Of a DNA stretch of 64,000 nt, positions 51,984 to 60,301 are shown in pieces. A program made the translations under genes and the position numbers. This DNA is from Bradyrhizobium sp. CSS354. Its GTDB lineage: Bacteria > Pseudomonadota > Alphaproteobacteria > Rhizobiales > Xanthobacteraceae. Position 1 is the first letter of the stretch, and each line of letters opens with the position of its first letter. Below the pieces are notes generated by a model. It saw nothing but the letters and a program-made list of their open reading frames with translations. It made no database searches and had not been told where the DNA came from. Location of the stretch: assembly GCF_029051725.1 (NCBI RefSeq), contig NZ_JAACFU010000009.1:306318-370317 (forward strand), given 5' to 3'.

Positions 51984-52806
51984 CTGATTTCACGCTCTCC
52001 GCACGAGAAAAACTCAAATCCTCTTAGAAATGCGCTCCAGAAATCAAGAACGGATTGCAAAGGTGTAATAAGGCCGCTTAGCGGCAGAGGTGAACCGGGA
52101 AGCGCTGCTATGGGAGAAGATCAAAGACAGGGTTAACGCGGATCATGCGAACTCGCCGAGTGAAGGGGATAGTCAAACCCGATGTGGCGCCGGCGGCTTC
52201 TCACCTCGAAAATGTCACCGAACCCCAGCTCGACGCCGTCTCGTCCTCACTACGCCCTGGCAAGTTCGCGACTGCATGTTGCAGCGGGGAGGTGTGCGTC
52301 TGTGCGTTGGTTCAACCCAGCAAGGGGACGGCGGACGGACGTACATGTCCGCAGTGACTCTGGCAGCTTGGCAGGACGTAAGTGTGAGCTACGGATTCGT
52401 GAGCGATCACTGCAAACCGTCGGCAGGTTATCTGAGACTTCTAAGCGAGGCCGCCGGTCCACGCGGTGGAAAGCACCGGGTCAAAATGGACAAGTAGAAT
52501 ATCGGGCCAGCCCCAGTGTCGAAGTTTTTAGCGCTAAATTCGTCCGGATGGCAAATAATTCGCTGGAACCGAAATGGTGGTTACTGGGCATTCAGGGTAG
52601 GAGGGCCGCTGGCTGCTGCGTCGACCTTCCACCCTGGGACATCACCGGCCTCGAGCGTTCACCTCCGTCGGAAAGCGCGCGGTCACGTTGGCGGTCATTG
52701 TTCGAACCCGAGCAAGCGGCGATCAGTCCCAACCAACCAAACAGACTTGTCCGTTGGCTCCTGCCGATGTCATAGAGATTTGCAATGGGGAACACCGGCC
52801 GCCGGT
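51984..52806. other. Long stretch with no supported gene
   Basis: About 820 bases. Several forward frames reach 100-200 codons but have poor residue composition, no ribosome-binding site and no relation to any family; they read as chance openings in high-GC DNA. It may be decayed island sequence. Confidence 0.5.
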
Positions 52807-53016
52807 CTACTTGACGTAGATCATTCGTTCCTTAGTGGCCCGCAGGCTGCGGATGTAATAGCCTTGTGCCTGAACGGCTGACTTGATTTCGTTGCTAACC
52901 TTGAGAACTCGTTTTCTGCTCTTGCGCCAGGTATGTGCAGAGTAAAGCGCAGGTACGGCAGAGCCTGTACTTAGAACGAGCAAGCCGCGCTTGTCATTGC
53001 GATAGACATCAAACAT
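52807..53016 (-). CDS. Small hypothetical protein of Bradyrhizobium type
   Basis: A 69-residue basic protein (MFDVYRNDKRGLLVLSTG start, with 'TWRKSRKRVLKVSNEI' and 'VQAQGYYIRSLR'). Similar short basic proteins are frequent in Bradyrhizobium genomes. Function unknown. The ATG at 53014-53016 is chosen over the longer frame to 53073. Confidence 0.62.
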   Translation of the reverse strand: MFDVYRNDKRGLLVLSTGSAVPALYSAHTWRKSRKRVLKVSNEIKSAVQAQGYYIRSLRATKERMIYVK

Positions 53017-53135
53017 CGTTCGTCCACGCTGACCATATTGAACTAAGAATGAAACATGTTTCGGTTGTCTCAATGGCCGAGCTTAGTATTTCGGTCGGCT
53101 GTGCGGGTTGTAAATCTGCAACGCCAGCGACTTTC

Positions 53136-53169
53136 CTTCAGTTCGTTCCGGATACGGAACGAACTGAAG
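53136..53169. promoter_or_regulatory. Perfect 15-bp inverted repeat, candidate operator
   Basis: CTTCAGTTCGTTCCG, loop GATA, CGGAACGAACTGAAG. The arms are perfect and there is no T tract. It lies 120 bp upstream of the small basic gene and 300 bp upstream of the next gene. The inner GTTCCG..CGGAAC is typical of dimeric regulator sites. The rest of 53017-53474 holds no gene. Confidence 0.5.
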
Positions 53170-53474
53170 CAAGCCCCGGCCGCCGTCAAATTGCTGCGTA
53201 TGCAATTACTTCAGTCACGATGTGTTTCGGATGTTGTTGATTGAGGGCGGAATCGAGCGGGAAGCGGCAGCCGCCTTCTTCACGGATTCGCCCCGTGTGG
53301 TTGCTCTTGCACGACAGCGCCGACACGTCACCGTGGGCCGGCGATGCATCTGGCCCGTAGGCGATCTAGGTACATCTTTCGCTGACTGCCTGTTCAGTAA
53401 GAATAGCCGGCTCTCAGGAACGATGAGAACCTCACGTACTTGAAATTGGGAAGTTTGCGGATATTCTGACCGAA

Positions 53475-53780
53475 ATGTTTAGCCTTTCCAAGCAGTCGAT
53501 AAAGATGCGCAAGGTGGACGACCTGCACGACCGGGCCGTGCAAGTCGCAGCAGACACCTACCGGCTGAATTTGTTCAATCAGCTTACGGGGCGAACGACC
53601 CCCAAGGGACCATCTGTCAGCGATGGTGAACTCGCCGAAGCCATACGCCAAAGCTTCACGCAGGTGAGCGATGCGCGGTTCCGAGAAATGATCGTACTAT
53701 CGACCGACGCTGCGCTCGAAGCCTACGACAGGATCGTATCTGCTGCCTCCAAGTTTTCCCGTTCCCGGCGCTCCAACTGA
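53475..53780 (+). CDS. Hypothetical protein
   Basis: A 101-residue protein (MFSLSKQSIKMRKVDDLH) with predicted helices and the conserved-looking middle 'VSDGELAEAIRQSFTQVSDARF'. No family recognised. The codon use is gene-like and the composition balanced. The following 53781-54119 holds nothing recognisable. Confidence 0.5.
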   Translation: MFSLSKQSIKMRKVDDLHDRAVQVAADTYRLNLFNQLTGRTTPKGPSVSDGELAEAIRQSFTQVSDARFREMIVLSTDAALEAYDRIVSAASKFSRSRRSN

Positions 53781-54119
53781 TTGCATCGCTCGCGGTGCCG
53801 ATAGAGAAGCTGGTTGGAAAGCCAGACCCCGAACTAGTCCTAGCAACGCGCTCGCCAACGTCGGCTCTTGGGCCCGTTGCCGACGTTGCGCGAAGCCCGG
53901 CAGCCGTCAGCTTGTGACCCGCAGCGGACCTCAAGCTCCCGGCACGACGCCCGAAAGGGTGTTACGCGATAAGCCTGCACGTGTTAAGTGTAGGCCGACC
54001 GTCGCCCTGGTTTTCATAGTTGGTTAGTTTCGGAGATTGGAATGTCAGGTGGCTGCACGCGCGAACTGAACTGACGACACCAGTTCCACCACAGGAAATT
54101 CATTGCAAGGAGGAAGACG

Positions 54120-54917
54120 ATGAAACGTCGAGAATTCTTGGAAGCAGCCGTCGCAACCACCGCCATTGTTGCAACGGCCGCGCCGGCCATCGCGCAGACT
54201 TCTGGAACAACATTCTTAGTCTGTACGGGTGCGTGGTCTGCGGGATGGTCGTGGAAGAAGATGCACCCGCTAATGGCCGCCAGCGGCGATCGCCTGGTCA
54301 CTCCGACCTACACAGGTCTCGGCGAGAGGGAGCACCTAGCCAGCCCGTCAAACGATCTTGAAACCCATATTCAGGATGTTCTGGCGGTCATCAAATACGA
54401 AGACTTGCGCGACATTGTGCTAGTCGGCCACAGCTACGGTGGCTTGGTCGCAACGGGGGTTGCCGACCGGGCGCGAGACCGTATCACTCGATTGGTTTAT
54501 CTGGACGCATTTGTGCCAACGGATGGACAATCTCTGATGGACGCAGGGCCCCCGATGGCACGGCAGCGCATGCAGCAGCTCGCGAAGGCGGGCGATGGCT
54601 GGCGGGTGCCATCGAACCCCATTCCGCCTGACACATCGGATGCCGACGTGAAGTGGATTTCTGAACGCCGGCTCCCCCAATCCATCAAGTGCTTCGAGCA
54701 GCCGCTGAAGATGCACGGTGGGGATCTGTCCTTGCCGCGTAGCTATATCTATCTCACGCGCGTAACTCCTGCGGATCCTTTCCGACCATTTGCCGACCGC
54801 GCAAAAAACGATCGCAATTGGCGTTACTACGAACTCGACGCCAGCCATTCAGCGCACATAACCGCGCCTGTAGCACTTACGCAGCTGCTGCAAACAATCG
54901 TGTCGCAGCCCACGTAA
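54120..54917 (+). CDS. Alpha/beta hydrolase, exported
   Basis: A 265-residue protein with a Tat-like leader (MKRREFLEA, then an Ala-rich segment to A-I-A-Q). The nucleophile elbow is GHSYGG, 'LVYLDAFVPTDG' carries the strand before the acid, and 'DASHSAHI' supplies the His. It resembles the salicylate-esterase/hydroxynitrile-lyase-like group, with Ser and His present. AAGGAGG lies just before the ATG. Substrate unknown. Confidence 0.87.
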   Translation: MKRREFLEAAVATTAIVATAAPAIAQTSGTTFLVCTGAWSAGWSWKKMHPLMAASGDRLVTPTYTGLGEREHLASPSNDLETHIQDVLAVIKYEDLRDIVLVGHSYGGLVATGVADRARDRITRLVYLDAFVPTDGQSLMDAGPPMARQRMQQLAKAGDGWRVPSNPIPPDTSDADVKWISERRLPQSIKCFEQPLKMHGGDLSLPRSYIYLTRVTPADPFRPFADRAKNDRNWRYYELDASHSAHITAPVALTQLLQTIVSQPT

Positions 54918-55133
54918 GTGCGCGTGCTGTAAGGCCCTCACGTCGGCGAGCCTCGAACCTGCATTGTCGTGCGCCATAGAAGCAGCCTCTGGCCATGTCC
55001 GGTTTTGGGCGTATCCCGCGGTGCGCAGCCGGCGAGGACCGCTTGTCACGCAGACCGCACGTCGTTGCATCGCGAGACCTTCGCTACGTCGGGATGTCCT
55101 GTTACAGAAGTGCGGGACATCAAGGGCTAAGGG

Positions 55134-55946
55134 TTAAGCCATGTCATCCGAGGCTAGAGTCTGCCGGGCCGCCTTTCCTTGTGCGATAATTCCTTCCAGC
55201 CGCGATATGTTCTCAAGCAAGCGCTGGCTGGTCAGCACAAGACAGTAATAGCCGAATTGTGGATTCTGGAAAAAAATCTCGAGCACTTTTTCATAAGTAA
55301 TGGTCATCACTTGCCCGTCTTCGATGCATTCAACGGTAGCGGTTCTCCGCTGATTGGGAGTAAGGAAACCGAGTTCGCCCATGAGACGTCCCGGCGGAAG
55401 CTCGACGTTAATTTCCTTGACCAAAAACGTTCCTGTGACCGTTAGAAACATTTCGGAAGCTGCATCATTCTTCTTGAACAATCTGTCCCCCCGGCGATAT
55501 CTCCGCTCAGTCATGAACGGTTTGAGCAATTCCAATGAGGTATCTCCTTCCGTGGCAACACGTGCCCTTTTGATCAGATTGAGTATTTGACGGAGGCGGA
55601 TTGCATTGATCGGCAGCAAGAGCAGATAGAGGATGAAAGCCCCGACATTTCCCGAGAGCGCGCCATAGGCAACGAAGAACATACAGCCGAGCATGTTCGT
55701 AATGCGCAGTGGCACGATTGTATGCATCAGCAAGGTAGCGACAAGAAAGATCGCGCCAACCACGGCGAACATATTGGCAAGCGTGATGTTGGCCAGCACA
55801 ATTTCCAGCAGCCGGTTCAGTAGTCCGTCGTAGGTGATGTTGTTCGGATCGAGACCCATCTGAACCAGAATCTTTGCGATCCTGAGATTATCCGCCGCCG
55901 TATCAAGAATGCGGTCTGATATCGAAGCTGCACTGTTGGACCCCAT
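55134..55946 (-). CDS. Cyclic-nucleotide-binding membrane protein
   Basis: A 270-residue protein with three hydrophobic segments in residues about 45-125 and a C-terminal cyclic-nucleotide-binding domain ('YRRGDRLFKKNDAASEMFLTVTG', 'GRLMGELGFLTPNQRRTATV', where GELGFL resembles the phosphate-binding cassette). It lacks a helix-turn-helix, so it is not a CRP-type regulator; a membrane sensor of cAMP is a reasonable guess. Similar Popeye/CRP-like proteins exist in rhizobia. Confidence 0.78.
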   Translation of the reverse strand: MGSNSAASISDRILDTAADNLRIAKILVQMGLDPNNITYDGLLNRLLEIVLANITLANMFAVVGAIFLVATLLMHTIVPLRITNMLGCMFFVAYGALSGNVGAFILYLLLLPINAIRLRQILNLIKRARVATEGDTSLELLKPFMTERRYRRGDRLFKKNDAASEMFLTVTGTFLVKEINVELPPGRLMGELGFLTPNQRRTATVECIEDGQVMTITYEKVLEIFFQNPQFGYYCLVLTSQRLLENISRLEGIIAQGKAARQTLASDDMA

Positions 55947-56264
55947 CGGATCATCCTCCGCTCAAAGCGGTCGGCATTCGTCCGGTATTCCGGATACTGA
56001 TAATCAAAGTCGAATAGAAGCTCCCTGAAATTAGTGATCTCAAGTTTCATCAAGGAATGTATTCTGCGGACAATCGAAAAATGTGTCGCCCGCAGGACTT
56101 CTGCTTCGCGGATATCTCACCTTAGCCCCGACCCCAGGCCGCACTATGTGAAACTGTTCACTATCGGTGTCTTGTAAATCCGGCAAAGGTGCATCGGATC
56201 GCGTGCTCGATAAGGTCAACAAGGCTTATTTCTCGCGCAAGGCTTGTTGCGTTGGTCCGCAGTT
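55947..56264. other. Gap before the first short-integrase repeat
   Basis: About 320 bases, rather AT-rich, holding the promoter of the cyclic-nucleotide-binding protein gene. No gene is recognised. Confidence 0.45.
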
Positions 56265-57085
56265 GGCCCGGAGCCGTCTGTGAGGGCAGCGCAGAGCACG
56301 TCTGCTCTACCCCCGAAGTCAGACGTCAACTTGTTCTGCTATCGCGAGGGCGTCGTCGACCTCGATGCCTTGATATCCGACGGTGCTCTCGATCTTGGTA
56401 TGCCCCAAAAGGAGCTGTACGGCTCGCAGGTTGCCGGTTCGGCGATAGATCAAGGTCGCCTTGGTCCGGCGAAGGCAATGCGTCCCGAACAGGTGCGGGT
56501 CCAGTCCGATATCAGCGATCCAGTAAGATAGGAGTCGGGCGTACTGGCGGGTCGTCATATGCCCACTCCGCCGCCGGCCAGTGAACAAGTATTCTCCTGA
56601 CTTCTTGCCAGTAAGTCGCAGGTAGTCGTCGATTGCCTGCCGGCTCGATTCCGTCAGTCCAAATTTTACGGGCCGGCCGGTCTTCTTTTGTCGGACAGTC
56701 GCGCGGTCGGCGGCATATCCGCCCGGCGCAAGATCATCGACTTTCAAGGCTACGACGTCGCAGCCGCGCAGCTTGCTATCGATGGCGACGTTGAACAGCG
56801 CCAAATCGCGCATTCGGCCTTCGACCTGGAGCTTGGTTCGGATTGACCAGACGTGCTTCGGACGGAGCGGCGGCTTTGCGCCGACGATCTTGCCCTTGTT
56901 CCAAGGAACGTGTTTCGAGACAGCAGGGATGGTGCTTGGAATATCGGTCATGTTGACCTCCTCAGCTAGTGAGGCTGGTCATTTTCAGCCCGGAGCCCTT
57001 CCGATACCGCGTCCGCTTCTAGACGATTGGAGACGTACTTGTGTCCATTTCGATCTATGACAAGACCGATTATGACCCGGAGCCG
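56265..57085 (-). mobile_element. Short-integrase repeat unit, copy A (intact)
   Basis: About 820 bp bounded by GGCCCGGAGCCG (56265) and GACCCGGAGCCG (57074-57085), containing an intact 210-residue tyrosine recombinase gene. The same unit recurs as a fragment at 58152 and a decayed copy at 59412-60229, in the same orientation. The 5' side of the gene carries 'GAGGCTGGTCATTTTC' and 'TTCTAGACGATTGGAGACGTACTTG'-type sequence in copies A and C. Confidence 0.72.
56319..56951 (-). CDS. Short tyrosine-type recombinase (intact copy A)
   Basis: A 210-residue integrase-family protein consisting almost only of the catalytic domain. Active-site residues are all present: Arg in 'KLRGCDVVALKV', Lys in 'VRQKKTGRPV', His/Arg in 'GTHCLRRTKATLIYRR', His in 'LLLGHTKIEST' and Tyr in 'TVGYQGIEVDDA'. 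The usual N-terminal core-binding (SAM-like) domain is absent; only about 45 residues precede the domain. Similar short recombinases occur widely in proteobacteria, often in several copies. Two damaged copies lie downstream in the same direction. Confidence 0.9.
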   Translation of the reverse strand: MTDIPSTIPAVSKHVPWNKGKIVGAKPPLRPKHVWSIRTKLQVEGRMRDLALFNVAIDSKLRGCDVVALKVDDLAPGGYAADRATVRQKKTGRPVKFGLTESSRQAIDDYLRLTGKKSGEYLFTGRRRSGHMTTRQYARLLSYWIADIGLDPHLFGTHCLRRTKATLIYRRTGNLRAVQLLLGHTKIESTVGYQGIEVDDALAIAEQVDV

Positions 57086-57122
57086 CCATCGTTCGGTTCG
57101 AGGGCAGTCAGTCAACGCGACA

Positions 57123-58025
57123 TCAATGCTTCGACAGGAAATTCAACGTGACCTTGTTGAAGACCTCAGCATTCTGTCTCTGCATACCGTGCCCTGCATT
57201 TGGTATCACGACCGTTGCAGGAAACTCCCGACACTTGCGCATTTCATTGTAAAAAAACTCGAACTTCTTGGGACTCTTGTCCCCCGTCATGAACAGCACT
57301 GGAAAATCAAATTTCTTGACGTCGGCGCATGTGCTGATCGGGCGGTCTTTGTCCCCCAAAGCCGTGTAAATATTTGCCAGAAACATCTGCTTCGTTGGTT
57401 CGGGAAACTTTTGCCATGTGCCAGGGCCATTCAACATATCAACGAAGACCTCCGCAGCTTTGGCTGGTTCTCCTGCTTTCAGGTTTTCCTGGAGGGTCCC
57501 AATCACCTTTTTTGTGAAATTTCCGGCTGCTTTGCCCTCGGCAGTCTCAGGCACCAACATCTCGATGCTGCCATCCGGCAGCACCAGTGTTCGAATGAGG
57601 TCGGCGTGCGATTTCGCTACCTCGACTGCAACAGCGCCACCCCGGGAATGCCCGACGAGGTGCACCTTCCCGAGGTTCAATTTCTCGATCAGCGCAGCAA
57701 CATCCTGAGCGTGCTGTTCGATCGAAAAATCGGTGCCGGCGCCATCCCAGCGTTCCGGATAAGAGTGCCTTAGGCTAACCGCAACCACGCGGTAAGATGC
57801 GCCAAAAACTCTGAATTGGACGTCCCAAATGCGGTAATCGGCCGTTGACCCGTGCACCAGAACGATGGACGTACCCTCGCCCGCAGCCCGGTAAGCCATG
57901 GGATATCCGTTGATTACTTCCCATTTCCGTTCCGGGGGAATCGGCCAGTGGGGCTTAACCTCTTGTGCCCACAGCTGTGCGCTCGTGCACGCGGCAAATA
58001 GAAACGACACCACGACGCGCCGCAC
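57123..58025 (-). CDS. Alpha/beta hydrolase, secreted (passenger between integrase copies)
   Basis: A 300-residue protein with a signal peptide (cleavage after L-W-A), oxyanion motif 'VLVHGSTADYRIW', nucleophile elbow GHSRGG and a final His in 'VIPNAGHGMQ'. Lid and acid region fit dienelactone- or haloalkane-hydrolase-like enzymes, but the substrate is unknown. It is the only gene between integrase copy A and fragment B. Confidence 0.87.
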   Translation of the reverse strand: MRRVVVSFLFAACTSAQLWAQEVKPHWPIPPERKWEVINGYPMAYRAAGEGTSIVLVHGSTADYRIWDVQFRVFGASYRVVAVSLRHSYPERWDGAGTDFSIEQHAQDVAALIEKLNLGKVHLVGHSRGGAVAVEVAKSHADLIRTLVLPDGSIEMLVPETAEGKAAGNFTKKVIGTLQENLKAGEPAKAAEVFVDMLNGPGTWQKFPEPTKQMFLANIYTALGDKDRPISTCADVKKFDFPVLFMTGDKSPKKFEFFYNEMRKCREFPATVVIPNAGHGMQRQNAEVFNKVTLNFLSKH

Positions 58026-58151
58026 TTCAAATCCCTCCTCAGGCAGTTCTCCGAGAGGATCAGGCTTGCGGCAAGCATAATTATCCTAAAGGCGCATGGT
58101 AGCAAGCCATAAACCCAAGGGCGCATAGCTTTCTTGACTCAAGAGAGTTAT

Positions 58152-58318
58152 GGCCCGGAGCCTCTGTGAGGGCCGCACCGAGCCCGTCTGCTCTGCCCCC
58201 GAAGTCAGACGTCAACTTGTTCTGTTATCACGAGGGCGTCGTCGACCTCGATGCCGAGATATCGAACGGTACTCTCGATCTCAGTATGCCCCAGAAGGAG
58301 CTGTACGGCTCGCAGGCG
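58152..58318 (-). mobile_element. Short-integrase repeat unit, fragment B
   Basis: Only the end of the unit is kept: GGCCCGGAGCC, the 'CCCCGAAGTCAGACGTCAAC' block and the last 37 codons of the recombinase ('LRAVQLLLGHTEIESTVRY', ending EQVDV). Homology to copies A and C stops after GGCTCGCAGG near 58318. The catalytic Tyr end is kept but the rest is gone, so it is inactive. Confidence 0.8.
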
Positions 58319-58404
58319 ACAGTGCCGACTTCGATCCCGGTTTAGCCCTATCAACGTGCCCGCCTTAACCGCTAAGATGTCAAATCCTGAGCCTTGGGGT
58401 TGCA

Positions 58405-59391
58405 ATGAAGAGGCGCGAGTTCATCACACTTATCGGCGGCGCAGCGGTAACATGGCCGCTCGCCGCTGACGCCCAGCAGAAGAGAAGGCTTCCCGTTATC
58501 GGCTTATTGCACCCCGGCTCGACGGGTGGCCCAGCGGCAGTTGGATTTTACGAAGGGCTGCGGGAGCTTGGCTACGCCGAAGGCCTGAACATAGCGATCG
58601 AGCGTCGCTATGGGGATTGGAATACAGATCGATTCCAGCAATTGGCGGCTGATCTGGTTCGGCTCAAGCCTGAAGTTATTGTCGTGGTGAGTACATCACC
58701 AGCTCGCGCAGCGAAGCAAGCAACCAGCACAATCCCTATCGTCGTGGGCGGCATGGCCGATCCTGTCGGTGATGAATTGATCGTCAGCCTCGCACGACCA
58801 GGCGGGAATATTACAGGAAATACTTTCCTTGGCCCAGAACTGATTGCCAAACGCTTCGAACTGCTCAACGGCGCCATTCCTGGACTCTCGCGCGTTACCG
58901 CCCTCTGGCATCCTTCTGCATACGGTGAACGTACGATGGATGGCATGCTGAAGGAGACCGAGGCTGCGGCCCAGATGTTAAGAATGCAGCTTCAACTCGT
59001 GCCAGCCGCTGGTCCGGGCGACCTCGACGGCGCCTTTCTCAAAATCACCCGAGAGCACGCCGATGCTGTCATTCTGTTGCCTAGCCCGATGTTATATGCT
59101 GAGCACAAACGCATCGTGGAATTGGCGGCGATAAGCCGACTCCCGGCAATGTACGCCGCGAGGGAGTTCGTGGAGGATGGGGGGCTGATGTCCTATGGGG
59201 CGAGCCAGCAGAATCTGTTTCGACACGCCGCCATGTATGTGGACAAAATCCTCAAGGGGGCTAACCCAGCCGACCTACCGGTCGAGCAACCGACAAAGCT
59301 GGAGTTCGTCTTCAATCTGAAAACCGCGAAAGAACTGGGACTGGTAATCCCTCGCGATTTCCTGTTGTTGGCCGACGATTTAATCGAATGA
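58405..59391 (+). CDS. ABC transporter substrate-binding protein (passenger)
   Basis: A 328-residue periplasmic binding protein of the ABC_sub_bind family, with the leader MKRREFITLIGGAAVTWPLA that is strikingly common in Bradyrhizobium paralogues. The body has 'LPVIGLLHPGSTGGPAAV', 'IAIERRYGDWNTDRFQQLAADL' and the C-terminal 'ELGLVIPRDFLLLADDLIE', all typical. No permease or ATPase gene is adjacent, so it is an orphan. It sits alone between integrase fragment B and decayed copy C. Confidence 0.9.
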   Translation: MKRREFITLIGGAAVTWPLAADAQQKRRLPVIGLLHPGSTGGPAAVGFYEGLRELGYAEGLNIAIERRYGDWNTDRFQQLAADLVRLKPEVIVVVSTSPARAAKQATSTIPIVVGGMADPVGDELIVSLARPGGNITGNTFLGPELIAKRFELLNGAIPGLSRVTALWHPSAYGERTMDGMLKETEAAAQMLRMQLQLVPAAGPGDLDGAFLKITREHADAVILLPSPMLYAEHKRIVELAAISRLPAMYAAREFVEDGGLMSYGASQQNLFRHAAMYVDKILKGANPADLPVEQPTKLEFVFNLKTAKELGLVIPRDFLLLADDLIE

Positions 59392-59411
59392 ACAGAGCGA
59401 TGTCTGTTCAT

Positions 59412-60229
59412 GGCCCGGAGCCGTCTATGAAGGCAGAGCAGAGCGCGTCTGCTCTACCCCCAAAGTCAAGTCGTCAACTTGTTCTGCTATCGCGAGGGCG
59501 TCCCTCAATGCCGAGATATCGGACCGTACTTCCGAGCTTGGTATGCCGAGAAGGAGCTGGACGGCTCGCAAATTGCCGGTTCGCCGGTAGACTAGGGTCG
59601 CCTTTGTGCGACGAAGGGAATGGGTCCCGAACAGGTGCGGGTCCAGACCGATATCGGCGATCCATTGCGATAAGAGCCGGGCATACTGGCGCGTCGTTAT
59701 GTGTTGAGTCCGCCGCCGGCCCGTGAACAGGTAATCGCCAGATTTCTTTCCGGTCACCCGCAAGTAGTCATCGACCGCCTGACGGGTCAATTCCGTCAGT
59801 TCAAACTTGAGTGGTCGGCCGGTCTTCTTCTGTCGGACGGTTGCGCGGTCGGCTGCATAATCGCCCGGCGCAACGTCATCGACCTTCAATGCTACGACGT
59901 TCGCAGCCACGCAGCTTGCTGTCTATGGCCAGATTGAAAAGCGCCAATTCGCGGATCCTGCCTCCGACCTGGAGCTTGGTCCGGATTGACCAGACGTGTT
60001 TTGGACGGAGCGGCAGCTTTGCGCCGACGATTCTTCCTTTATTCCACGGAGTGTGTTTCGAGACGACAGGGGTAGCGCTTATCTTATCGGTCTCATGTTG
60101 ACCTCCTCAACTCGTGAGGCTGGTCATTTTCGGCCCCGAGCCCTTCCGATTTTTCTTCCGCTTTCAGACGATTGGAGACGTACTTGCGTCCAATTCGAGC
60201 GATGAGAAGACCGATTTTGACCCCGAAGC
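59412..60229 (-). mobile_element. Short-integrase repeat unit, copy C (decayed)
   Basis: The same unit as copy A, from GGCCCGGAGCCG at 59412 to the 'GAGACGTACTTG' and CCCCGAAGC block near 60229. Both outer flanks align with copy A, so the length is conserved, but the gene inside is broken in several places. Confidence 0.75.
59466..60098 (-). pseudogene. Short tyrosine recombinase, decayed copy C
   Basis: The central part is readable ('VVALKVDDVAPGDYAADRATV', split here in sense; 'LTELTRQAVDDYL'; 'GTHSLRRTKATLVYRRTG'). Damage is visible at three points: the start is ATGAGACCGATAAGATAA instead of the copy A start, an extra A in TGCGAACGTCGTAGC shifts the frame after 'KLRGC', and the end replaces 'GHTKIESTVRYLGIEVDD' with 'GIPSSEVRSDISALRD', removing the catalytic His and Tyr. 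Certainly inactive. Confidence 0.85.
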
Positions 60230-60301
60230 AGACGTGCAATCGGAAGCTCGGGACGCGCCTGGTCGTCGGGCGCGTCCCTTGGCCGCAACGCACTGCGCAA
60301 A

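Noticed and set aside
52090..52775. Forward frames of 135-197 codons
   Set aside because: No ribosome-binding site, unnatural composition and no recognisable family; they overlap each other in different frames.
56265..60229. A classical integron or IS element
   Set aside because: The recombinase lacks the integron-specific extra helix region as far as can be read, no attC-like structures were recognised around the passenger genes, and no inverted terminal repeats or DDE transposase are present.
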